Source: Synechococcus sp. CS-1330 (GTDB lineage: Bacteria > Cyanobacteriota > Cyanobacteriia > PCC-6307 > Cyanobiaceae). From it: a stretch of 64,000 nucleotides of DNA. Under the pieces are notes generated by a model, which had not been told where the DNA came from, did not search any database, and saw nothing but the letters and a program-made list of their open reading frames with translations. A program made the translations under genes and the position numbers. This document shows positions 57,901 to 64,000 of this stretch, piece after piece. Each line of letters begins with the position of its first letter. Position 1 is the stretch's first letter. The DNA lies in the NCBI GenBank assembly GCA_025128025.1, contig JAHLYR010000046.1, positions 1 through 64,000 of the forward strand, written 5' to 3'.

Positions 57901-58764
57901 CCCGCAGCCGTGGAGGAGGGCCGCGAAACCGATGCCATCGTCACCGAACTCGAGGCATTGGCATCACCCGGCGCCTGGCCCCTGGACAGCCCTCTGGCCC
58001 CCTTCCCCCGGGGCGCCCAGGCCGGCGACTGCCTGCACCGCATCCTTGAGCAGCTCGACTACTGCCAACCCTTGGCAACCCAGGCCGAACTGGTGGACCG
58101 CGAGCTGCAGCGGGCCGGTATCGCTGCCCAGCACGGCGAAGCGGTGCTAGTTGGGCTGGAGCTGCTGCGGCACACGCCCCTGGGCGGCCCCTGCAACGAC
58201 TTCAGCTTGTCCCAGCTTGAGCGCGGTGGCCGCCTCAATGAGATGAACTTCGATCTGCCCCTCGGCCTGGTGCGCAGCCCAGACCTGGCGCGTCCATTTG
58301 CCGACCATCCCGAAGGCTGGTTTGGCAGCGCCTACGCCGAGCAGCTTGCCCAGCTGAAAGTGGAAAGCCGGGGCTTTCTCACCGGCTCGATCGACCTGGT
58401 ATTTCGGCAGGGCGAGCGCTGGTGGGTGGCCGACTGGAAGAGCAACTGGCTGGGCGAGCGCGACGACCAGGGGCAGCCGCTGCACTGCGGACCACGCCAC
58501 TACGGAGCAGCAGCCATGGCAGAGCTGATGGCCGCCAACCACTACCCCCTGCAGGCTCACCTGTACCTGGTAGCCCTACACCGCTACCTGCGCTGGCGCC
58601 TGCCCGGCTACCGACCCGAGCAGCACCTGGGCGGCTACGTCTACGTGTTCCTGCGCGGGGTGCCAGGACCCACCACGGCCAGCGCGGTGCCCGGCATGTT
58701 TGTGGAGCAGCCGCCCCTGGCCCGCCTGCTCCAACTGGACCAGGCCCTGGGGGGCACACCATGA
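54988..58764 (+). CDS. recB: exonuclease V subunit beta RecB
   Basis: A 1258-residue UvrD-type helicase with C-terminal nuclease. Walker A ASAGTGKTFAL (about 38), helicase motif II LIDEFQDTDPIQW (about 418), motif VI VAATRAKLLLVLA, and the nuclease motif WVADWKSNWLG (about 1150) are intact. The subunits together process double-strand ends for recombination. Confidence 0.97.
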   Translation: MNSAAGSEQAWSPEQPLPLPQPFDANAFPLDPGLRLLEASAGTGKTFALAQLVLRYVAEAELGLRQLLVVTFTEAAAAELRDRIGQRLQRALAGLENPDLEPPDPTLAAWLEQQRPRAEKLRARLLLALEELDAADITTIHGFCRRTLQRHALEAGLPPELQLETDKGTLVRQVAHDYWQQQVLPLPSHLLAGLQQQVRGPETLEGLLRQLDGDPALGLDSLPATLRADAPLAPQLEALWSEAWHNFQQLWASHGQALEAGFCAAASQWRGQGFKTTSPYVPKPTKDRCGLVRGWIDAQAPGGDYGATAGSQGGAQGLLRDYFHPGAFLKVARSLEPGAGEDPGPSLPERPLQEAIAQVLDGPAEALLLHACHWGRAELGRRRRQSGRLGFAQLLEGLDPGEQASTPLLEAVGARYAVALIDEFQDTDPIQWRILARAFQPERHRLVMVGDPKQAIYRFRGGDLRTYLRARQAAASCGGISSLRDNYRSSEALVAGLNGLMGPGLRRSDLAVPAVRPQATDTKLLLPAGQHPLQLLWLGGSRLAGEKPPSRSALERQLPDQIACFSAELLNQGLMQQRGEQHQPLSPNDLCVLVGTHRQAEALRAALDRCGIASKLVSQGDVFESAGASALQRLLDALAEPGRTQRLRLLAASPLLGWSAEQIASASPEAWSNLAARLAQLAVELPRRGLLGVLASLLEQKGLAQLSLGGRLLADLQQCGELVAVRLHADQLGPAAAADWLRRLRLDPDRDIPDAHQPHSDVVDEAVSVLTVHRSKGLEYPVVICPYLWQAGAESRSGQSIGVRWHPGGPEGGQPEAVLDLHLNNNWGPGQGASQQQLGAELQERERLAYVAATRAKLLLVLAWGPVLGQQGNPLHPWLFDQEQPPASDHDPYSGRSDAEWRERLEQAIARRQLPLTLVQPPASGQRSQLKPGPAAAGLSLQRGPVPSHGFDSSWGRSSYTSWTQGSHSAAPAAVEEGRETDAIVTELEALASPGAWPLDSPLAPFPRGAQAGDCLHRILEQLDYCQPLATQAELVDRELQRAGIAAQHGEAVLVGLELLRHTPLGGPCNDFSLSQLERGGRLNEMNFDLPLGLVRSPDLARPFADHPEGWFGSAYAEQLAQLKVESRGFLTGSIDLVFRQGERWWVADWKSNWLGERDDQGQPLHCGPRHYGAAAMAELMAANHYPLQAHLYLVALHRYLRWRLPGYRPEQHLGGYVYVFLRGVPGPTTASAVPGMFVEQPPLARLLQLDQALGGTP

Positions 58765-60338
58765 GCAGCCCCCCACCCCTGGAGCAACCCCGCTGGCTCC
58801 AGACCCTGGCAGCGGCACTGGCTGAAGCCCTGCCGCGGCTGCATGGCAGCAGCCCCGATCCCCTGCTGGCGGAACTGATCACTGACCTAGCTGCCGCCCT
58901 GGCGGAGGGTCGCCTGGAAATCAGCCTGCCCAGCGCCGAGCATCGCCGCGCCCTGGAGGCTTCACCCCTGGGCGCCGAACCGGATGGTCCCCTGGTGCTG
59001 GAGGGCGACCGGCTGCTGTGGCGCCGCTGGCAGCGCCAGCGCCAGCAGGTGCTGCAGGCACTGATCGAGCGGGCCCAGTTTCAGCTCCCAGATGCGAGCC
59101 CCGGCGCAAGCTGCAGCGACGGGCTGGATCCGGACCAGCAGCGGGCCGTCGCGGCGGTGCTGCAATACGGCCTGGTGCTGCTTGAGGGCGGTCCGGGCAC
59201 CGGCAAAACCAGCACCGTGGCTCGCATGTTGGCGGCGGTGCTAGCCCAGCAACCAGGCAGCCGCATTCAGCTAGCAGCCCCCACGGGCAAAGCGGCGAGT
59301 CGGCTGCGGGCAGCTCTAGCTACCAGCAGCCTGCAACTTCCCTGCAGCACCCTGCACCGGCTGCTGGAAAGCCGCGGCGAGCGCTTCGGCCGCAACCGCC
59401 AGCACCCCCTTGCCCTCGACCTGCTGGTGGTGGATGAGGTGTCGATGGTGGATCTTCCCCTGATGCAGGCCCTGCTGGAGGCCCTGCCCTCCAGCTGCAG
59501 GCTGGTGCTGGTGGGGGACGCGGCCCAGCTGCCACCGGTAGGCCCCGGACCAGTGCTGCTGGAGCTGCATGCTCCCGAATGCCGCCAGGCCCTGGGCGGA
59601 GCCGCCATCGAGCTGCGCACCACCTACCGCAACAACGGGGCCATCGCTGCGGTAGCAGCGGCCCTACGGGAGGCTGAGCAGCCCCTCGAGGCCCTGCTCA
59701 CACCCCTAGCCGCCGACGCCAATCTGCGCTGGCTGCCGGCCAACCCACGCCAGCTGCCAGCAGAGCTGCTGCAGCGACTGCGGCAGCACCAGCACCAGCT
59801 GCAGGAGAGCTGCCTGGCAGGCGATCTGGACGATCCCGCCGCCACCGCCAGCTTGCTGGCGGGCCTGGATAACTACCTAGTGCTGACACCGCTGCGCCGG
59901 GGCCGCTGGGGGGTGGAGGCGATCCACCAGGTCCTGCTGGGGGAGGCTGCGGCCCGCTCGCCCCAGTTTTGGCCAGTGGGCACGCCCGTGCTGTGCCGCC
60001 ACAACCTCAGCGAACTGGGGCTCGCCAATGGCGACGTGGGGCTGGTGGTGGAAAGGGAAGCCTCGCGGGGGCGGGAGCGACGCCTGCTGTTTGCAAACCT
60101 GGGCGGTAGCGAGCCGCTCTGGATTCACCCGGCCCAGCTACCCGAAGCCGAACCAGCCTTCGCCCTCACGGTGCACAAGGCCCAGGGCAGTGAGGCTGAA
60201 GAGGTATGGGTGCTGATGCCCGACACCGGCAGACCCCAACGGCGCCTGCTCTACACAGCCTTGACCAGGGCCAGAGAGCGGGTCTGCCTGATCACCCCGT
60301 TGCGCGGAGCGGCGGCGGCTGTCAGCCTGAAATCGTGA
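58761..60338 (+). CDS. recD: exonuclease V subunit alpha RecD
   Basis: A 525-residue 5'-3' helicase: Walker A GGPGTGKTSTV (about 146), DEVSMVDLPLM, and C-terminal TVHKAQGSEAEEVWVL. The ATG at 58761 lies in the recB stop (ATGA); an ORF from 58422 is an overlap artefact. Its own stop overlaps the next gene's GTG. Confidence 0.96.
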   Translation: MSSPPPLEQPRWLQTLAAALAEALPRLHGSSPDPLLAELITDLAAALAEGRLEISLPSAEHRRALEASPLGAEPDGPLVLEGDRLLWRRWQRQRQQVLQALIERAQFQLPDASPGASCSDGLDPDQQRAVAAVLQYGLVLLEGGPGTGKTSTVARMLAAVLAQQPGSRIQLAAPTGKAASRLRAALATSSLQLPCSTLHRLLESRGERFGRNRQHPLALDLLVVDEVSMVDLPLMQALLEALPSSCRLVLVGDAAQLPPVGPGPVLLELHAPECRQALGGAAIELRTTYRNNGAIAAVAAALREAEQPLEALLTPLAADANLRWLPANPRQLPAELLQRLRQHQHQLQESCLAGDLDDPAATASLLAGLDNYLVLTPLRRGRWGVEAIHQVLLGEAAARSPQFWPVGTPVLCRHNLSELGLANGDVGLVVEREASRGRERRLLFANLGGSEPLWIHPAQLPEAEPAFALTVHKAQGSEAEEVWVLMPDTGRPQRRLLYTALTRARERVCLITPLRGAAAAVSLKS

Positions 60339-60700
60339 ACATCCCTAAGCCCCAAAGTCCCGCCAGCCAGGTACAGCGCCCCTGGGGCTGGTTTGAGCAG
60401 TTGGCCAGCGGAGATCAATACCTGGTCAAACGCCTACTGATCCGCCGCGGCCAGCGGCTGAGCCTGCAGCGTCACCAACACCGCTGTGAGCACTGGGTAG
60501 TGGTGGCCGGCGACGGTGAACTGCAGGTGGGGGAGGAGGCCATCACCGCAACGGCAGGGACCAGCGTCTTCATCCCCCAGGGGGCAATTCACCGAGCCCA
60601 AGGAGGTCTGGCGGATCTGGAGATCGTGGAGGTGCAGCGTGGTAGCTGGTTGAGCGAAGCCGACATCGAGCGCCTAGCGGATGACTTCGGCCGGAAGTGA
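60335..60700 (+). CDS. cupin protein, mannose-6-phosphate isomerase type II C-terminal domain
   Basis: A 121-residue single cupin: RPWGWFEQLASGDQYLVKRLLIRRGQRLSLQRHQHRCEHWVVVAGDGELQVG with metal-binding HQH/EHW, then IPQGAIHRAQGG. Matches the isomerase half of AlgA-type PMI/GMP enzymes (PF01050-like) but stands alone. The GTG start overlaps the recD stop, coupling it to the RecBCD operon; no functional link is known. Confidence 0.85.
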   Translation: MNIPKPQSPASQVQRPWGWFEQLASGDQYLVKRLLIRRGQRLSLQRHQHRCEHWVVVAGDGELQVGEEAITATAGTSVFIPQGAIHRAQGGLADLEIVEVQRGSWLSEADIERLADDFGRK

Positions 60701-60910
60701 AGCGGACCGGGAGGTGATAAAATTTATTTTCAGCCTTTTTCAAGGGCAGGGCAGTTTTGTTAATTGCGGGTCTGAACAGCTGAACATCGGGTAAAGCAGT
60801 GCAGCTTCAGTTGCCCCGCAACGGCCCATCCGTTCAGTATTTCTAGGCTCAATTGGGTTTCTGCCGGCCTGCGTTCAAGGACTTCACCAAGCCCTGATTA
60901 ACCAGGCCAT
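60701..60910 (+). promoter_or_regulatory. long leader of the DEAD-box helicase gene
   Basis: 210 bases with a TAAAAT -10-like box near 60718, then GC-richer sequence without an ORF. Cold-inducible cyanobacterial RNA helicase genes often have long leaders; here the link is inferred only. Confidence 0.35.
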
Positions 60911-62800
60911 TTGCATCCCGTGACCGAACACGCTAACGGCGGCAGCTTTGCTTGCTCCGTCGACATCGACGCGCCCCTCGAAACAGCTGAAAACAACTCA
61001 GCCGAAACCAACTCAGTTGAAAACAGCTCAGCTGAAATCAAGACAGAACCAGCCATTGCCTCGGGCTTTGCCCGCTTTGGCTTTGGCCCAGAACTGCTGA
61101 AGGCCCTTGAAGCCGTCGGCTATCAGGAGCCCTCACCAATTCAGAAGGCCGCCATCCCTGAGCTGATGCTCGGCCGCGACCTGGTGGGACAGGCCCAGAC
61201 AGGCACCGGCAAAACCGCTGCCTTCGCCCTGCCAATGCTGGCGGCCCTCGATCCCGACCAGCGCAAGCCCCAAGTGCTGGTGCTCGCCCCAACCCGGGAA
61301 TTGGCCCTGCAGGTGGCCGAGGCCTTCAACAGCTATGCCAGCCACCTACCCGGTGTGCGCACCCTGGCGATCTACGGCGGCGCTGATTTCCGCGACCAGA
61401 TCCATCAGCTCAAGCGCGGCGTTCAAATCGTGGTCGGTACCCCCGGCCGGGTGATGGACCACATGCGTCAAGGCACCCTGGATCTCTCCAGTCTTCGCGC
61501 CCTGGTGCTGGACGAGGCCGATGAAATGCTGCGCATGGGCTTCATCGATGATGTCGAATGGGTGCTCGAACAACTACCTGAGCAGCGCCAAGTAGTGCTG
61601 TTTTCTGCCACCATGCCGCCCGAAATTCGGCGCATATCGCAGAAATATCTCAACGCTCCCGCTGAGATAACAATCAAGCAAAAGGCCGCCGATGCCACCC
61701 GCATTCGTCAGCGTTTCTTGATGGTGCATGCGCCCCACAAGCAAGCAGCCCTGGAGCGGGTACTGGAGGCGGAGACCAGTGAGGGTGTGATCATTTTTGC
61801 CCGTACCAAGGCGATCACGCTCACCGTGGCCGAATCGCTTGAACAGCACGGTTACGACGTTGCCGTGCTCAACGGCGACGTGCCCCAAGCCCAGCGAGAG
61901 CGAACCATCGAGCGGCTTAAGAGCGGCCAGGTGGACGTACTGGTGGCCACCGATGTGGCTGCCCGCGGCCTCGATGTAGAGCGGATCAGCCTGGTGATCA
62001 ATTACGACATCCCCTTCGATTCGGAGGCCTATGTCCACCGCATTGGCCGCACCGGTCGAGCTGGCCGCAGCGGCGACGCCATCTTGTTCCTGACCCCGAG
62101 GGAGCGCCGTTTCCTGGGCGGCATGGAGCGGGCGGTGGGCAAGCCGATCGAAGAGATGGATGTGCCAAGCAACGCCACCATCAATCAAAACCGGCTCGAC
62201 CGGATGCGCACCAAGCTCACCAACTGCCTACAAACCCCAGCCAGCAGCGAGCAGGAACGGGCCCTACTCAGCGAAATCCTGCAACGGGTTGCTCAGGAGC
62301 AGGGCTCCAGTCCTGAGCAGCTAGCCCTGGCGGCCCTCGAGCTGAGCCTGGTGGGCAAGCCCCTGCTGTTGCAGGGCGAAGAGAACTTCCAGCAAGTGCG
62401 TCAGAACGGTCCTGGCCGCGATGGAGGACGCGATGGTGGTAGGGATGGCGGTCGCGACTTCGGCCGGGATCGGGGAAGGGGCAGGGAAGTGGGTCGCGAG
62501 GTTGGCCGTGATCTGGGCCGGGGAGCTCCCAGGGGCGAACGCCCCGTGGGTCCGCCAGAAGATCACATGGAGCGCTTCCGGGTGGAACTGGGCTGGCGCG
62601 ACCGCATCAAGCCCGGCAACATCGTGGGTGCCATTGCCAATGAGGCCGGTCTGAACGGGCGATCCATCGGCCGTATCCAGATTTTCGACACCCACAGCAC
62701 CGTGGACCTACCCAAGGGCATGCCCGAGGATGTTTTCCAGGGTCTGCGCCAACTTCGGGTAATGAACAAACCCCTGCAGCTTTCCAGGTTCCAGGGGTGA
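60911..62800 (+). CDS. DEAD-box ATP-dependent RNA helicase (DeaD/CsdA type)
   Basis: A 629-residue helicase. Motif I AQTGTGKT (about 95), DEAD motif DEADEM (about 200), SAT motif in LFSATMPPE, and HRIGRTGRAGR are intact. After the core comes an RDGG/RDFG-type Arg-Gly-Asp repeat (about 500-545) and a DbpA-like RNA-binding domain (RDRIKPGNIVGAIANEAGL). It unwinds structured RNA, typically in the cold. Starts TTG; GTG at 60920 is an alternative. Confidence 0.96.
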   Translation: MHPVTEHANGGSFACSVDIDAPLETAENNSAETNSVENSSAEIKTEPAIASGFARFGFGPELLKALEAVGYQEPSPIQKAAIPELMLGRDLVGQAQTGTGKTAAFALPMLAALDPDQRKPQVLVLAPTRELALQVAEAFNSYASHLPGVRTLAIYGGADFRDQIHQLKRGVQIVVGTPGRVMDHMRQGTLDLSSLRALVLDEADEMLRMGFIDDVEWVLEQLPEQRQVVLFSATMPPEIRRISQKYLNAPAEITIKQKAADATRIRQRFLMVHAPHKQAALERVLEAETSEGVIIFARTKAITLTVAESLEQHGYDVAVLNGDVPQAQRERTIERLKSGQVDVLVATDVAARGLDVERISLVINYDIPFDSEAYVHRIGRTGRAGRSGDAILFLTPRERRFLGGMERAVGKPIEEMDVPSNATINQNRLDRMRTKLTNCLQTPASSEQERALLSEILQRVAQEQGSSPEQLALAALELSLVGKPLLLQGEENFQQVRQNGPGRDGGRDGGRDGGRDFGRDRGRGREVGREVGRDLGRGAPRGERPVGPPEDHMERFRVELGWRDRIKPGNIVGAIANEAGLNGRSIGRIQIFDTHSTVDLPKGMPEDVFQGLRQLRVMNKPLQLSRFQG

Positions 62801-62807
62801 ACGCCTT

Positions 62808-62824
62808 GGGCTGGAGCCCTTTTA
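62808..62824 (+). terminator. weak terminator after the helicase gene
   Basis: Short stem GGGC-TGGA-GCCC followed by TTTTATT eight bases after the helicase stop. The stem is only four base pairs, so efficiency is uncertain. Confidence 0.4.
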
Positions 62825-62828
62825 TTAC

Positions 62829-63119
62829 ATGAACCCCAGCCCCCTGCGCCCGGTCCTAATCGGACTGCTTTGCCTAGGGCATGTGTCAATGGTTCCAGCC
62901 AGCCGCTCTATCAGCGTTGCCGAGGTAGTGAAAGCCTTCTGCCTGTCGGCATATCAGGCCGACCTACAAAGGGAGGGCAAAGTTGCCCCCGCTGCCCAAC
63001 TCGACCGCACCTGCGCCTGCGTCGGTGAGCGAGTTGCAACGGGCAGCGACGTGGAGGACGCCCATGACGCCTGCGGGAGGAACCTGGACCAGCGCTCCGT
63101 GAGCAAGCCCACCACCTAG
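62829..63119 (+). CDS. small exported Cys-containing protein, hypothetical
   Basis: A 96-residue protein with a signal peptide (PVLIGLLCLGHVSMVPAS) and a mature part with four Cys (FCLSAYQADL, then TCACVGERV, then DACGRNL). It may be a periplasmic or lumenal disulphide protein. I do not recognise a family. Confidence 0.65.
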   Translation: MNPSPLRPVLIGLLCLGHVSMVPASRSISVAEVVKAFCLSAYQADLQREGKVAPAAQLDRTCACVGERVATGSDVEDAHDACGRNLDQRSVSKPTT

Positions 63120-63122
63120 CTC

Positions 63123-63326
63123 TCAGGCGCAAAGACTGGTCACGCCTCCAACACTCAGGCTGGTCAAATCAGCAATCGAGAGCCGTTCCACGGCTGCTAT
63201 CAACGTCGATTGAACTTCTGCATTTTCGCAAGCAACCAGACTCTGCAGTAGGTCAAAACGATCCTGGGTGGCAAGTTCGCCATCCGCACGCCAGGCGAGG
63301 CTCCAGGGCACAGGTGCTGTGATCAT
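63123..63326 (-). CDS. small hypothetical protein
   Basis: A 67-residue frame starting at the ATG at 63326 (AGG upstream): WSLAWRADGELATQDRFDLLQSLVACENAEVQSTLIAAVERLSI. An ORF extends to 63377. It is helical and soluble with no recognised family, and it converges on the exported-protein gene. Confidence 0.5.
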   Translation of the reverse strand: MITAPVPWSLAWRADGELATQDRFDLLQSLVACENAEVQSTLIAAVERLSIADLTSLSVGGVTSLCA

Positions 63327-63400
63327 GGGCCTGCTTTGATCAGAGTTTGCTGACATTGGGACAACATCCGGGATCACCAGTTGAACCTCAGAGTCTCTTC

Positions 63401-63419
63401 AGAACCGATTTACGGTTCT
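63401..63419. repeat. hairpin in the leader of the RRM gene
   Basis: Seven-base stem AGAACCG / CGGTTCT with a five-base loop, about 160 bases before the RRM start. A second small stem CCTAG/CTAGG lies near 63510. The 200-base leader may have regulatory structure, as in cold-regulated rbp genes, which is inference. Confidence 0.4.
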
Positions 63420-63577
63420 TCATGAAACGCCCCGCGAGTGCTAGCTGGGGGCCAGACCACCCGGTATCATTGACCGTGATTCAAAGGTTACGGCCTCTCT
63501 TTTGGTACCCCTAGTTCCCACTAGGACCACTAAGAACCGCAGCTTCGACCGAATCAGTTCCAGGATTTGCTCCATTA

Positions 63578-63925
63578 ATGACTATTTACGTTGGCAATCT
63601 TTCGTTCCAAGCTGAACGCGAAGACTTGCTCGATCTCTTCGGCCAATACGGAGAGGTGCGCCAGTGCAGCCTGCCCCTTGACCGAGAAACCGGTCGCAAG
63701 CGCGGCTTCGCCTTTGTCGAGCTAGCCGACGATGCGGCCGAACAAAAGGCCATTGACGACCTTCAGGACGTCGAATGGATGGGGCGCATGATTCGTGTCA
63801 ACAAAGCCACTCCCCGTGAAGGTGGCGGCGGTGGCGGTGGTGGCCGTGGGGGCTACGGCGGTGGCGGTGGCAATCGTGGTGGCGGTGGTGGTGGATATGG
63901 CGGTGGTGGCGGCAACCGCTGGTAA
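63578..63925 (+). CDS. glycine-rich RNA-binding protein (RRM)
   Basis: A 115-residue cyanobacterial Rbp protein: one RRM with RNP2 IYVGNLSF (about 3-10) and RNP1 KRGFAFVEL (about 42-50), then a C-terminal run of Gly with Arg, Tyr and Asn. Such proteins bind single-stranded RNA, and in cyanobacteria some are induced by cold. The start ATG is preceded by a long leader. Confidence 0.96.
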   Translation: MTIYVGNLSFQAEREDLLDLFGQYGEVRQCSLPLDRETGRKRGFAFVELADDAAEQKAIDDLQDVEWMGRMIRVNKATPREGGGGGGGGRGGYGGGGGNRGGGGGGYGGGGGNRW

Positions 63926-64000
63926 AACCAACCCATCAGCATTTACTGCAAAGGAGCTCCACGGCGGGGTTATTTTTTGCGCAGCTCTGGGCAGGGGCAA

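Noticed and set aside
58422-58760. N-terminal extension of RecD
   Set aside because: It is out of frame within recB and has a Pro/Ala/Arg composition; the ATGA overlap marks the start.
62400-62520. RDGG-type repeated codons considered as a DNA repeat or CRISPR-like array
   Set aside because: The period is short and in frame, and it is explained by the Arg-Gly-Asp tail of the helicase.
63821-63925. GGTGGC-rich repeat considered as an intergenic repeat
   Set aside because: It encodes the Gly-rich tail of the RRM protein.

Overview
The window is a high-GC, gene-dense piece of a cyanobacterial chromosome, most likely an alpha-cyanobacterium of the freshwater or brackish Cyanobium / Vulcanococcus / Synechococcus group. 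The evidence is a set of oxygenic-phototroph genes (psbY, ycf54, CGLD27/DUF1230, carotenoid isomerase crtH), cyanobacterial families of unknown function (DUF3318, DUF3386, DUF2811, DUF6447, DUF6761), type III glutamine synthetase and a complete recC-recB-recD operon. No rRNA, CRISPR array, insertion sequence, integrase or phage gene was seen. The species call is inference.

Layout. 1-2800 is AT-richer and holds an AraC-type regulator cut by the left edge and a soluble histidine kinase. 2801-14364 is core-like: a small DUF6447 protein, a three-gene ABC importer, DUF3386, carB, then divergently DUF3318-rsfS-CGLD27-asparaginase, the initiator tRNA with a terminator, and a GMC oxidoreductase. 14519-28425 holds DUF2811, a His-tailed cobaltochelatase, a ParB-like protein, a universal stress protein, glgP facing glnN across a possible NtcA site, a PilZ protein, a short J-domain protein, a lipase-like hydrolase overlapping a CrtO-like acyltransferase, and a GH3 glycosidase. 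28426-29869 has a possibly structured non-coding stretch and an exported two-cupin protein.

From about 29.9 to 39.5 kb the base composition drops sharply, apart from one GC-rich glycosyltransferase gene (35897-36997). This accessory stretch carries small membrane and stress proteins (DUF302, two CsbD, DUF1328, Thivi_2564-type), an anchored coiled-coil protein, a GH13 branching-enzyme-like protein, a ribbon-helix-helix protein and a divergent sigma-70 factor. It stops at the 3' end of a tRNA-Lys gene, which suggests a genomic island, although no integrase or att repeat was found.

39.6-64 kb returns to core genes: gamma carbonic anhydrase, psbY, trmFO, crtH, glutamate decarboxylase overlapping marC, a response regulator lacking its phosphoacceptor Asp, grxD-bolA, plsC, pdxJ-ycf54, a metallophosphatase, recCBD plus a cupin gene, a DEAD-box helicase and a glycine-rich RRM protein.

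Themes that link genes: carbon and nitrogen storage (glgP, GH13, glnN, glutamate decarboxylase, asparaginase, carB); carotenoid chemistry (crtH with a CrtQ-like glycosyltransferase and a CrtO-like acyltransferase, possibly making glycosylated, acylated carotenoids); stress and cold RNA metabolism (DEAD helicase, RRM protein, CsbD/DUF1328 cluster); and recombinational repair (RecBCD). Several short genes were found by direct reading: DUF1328 at 32267-32431, psbY at 40238-40360, and two hydrophobic micropeptide candidates at 23774-23842 and 30135-30233.
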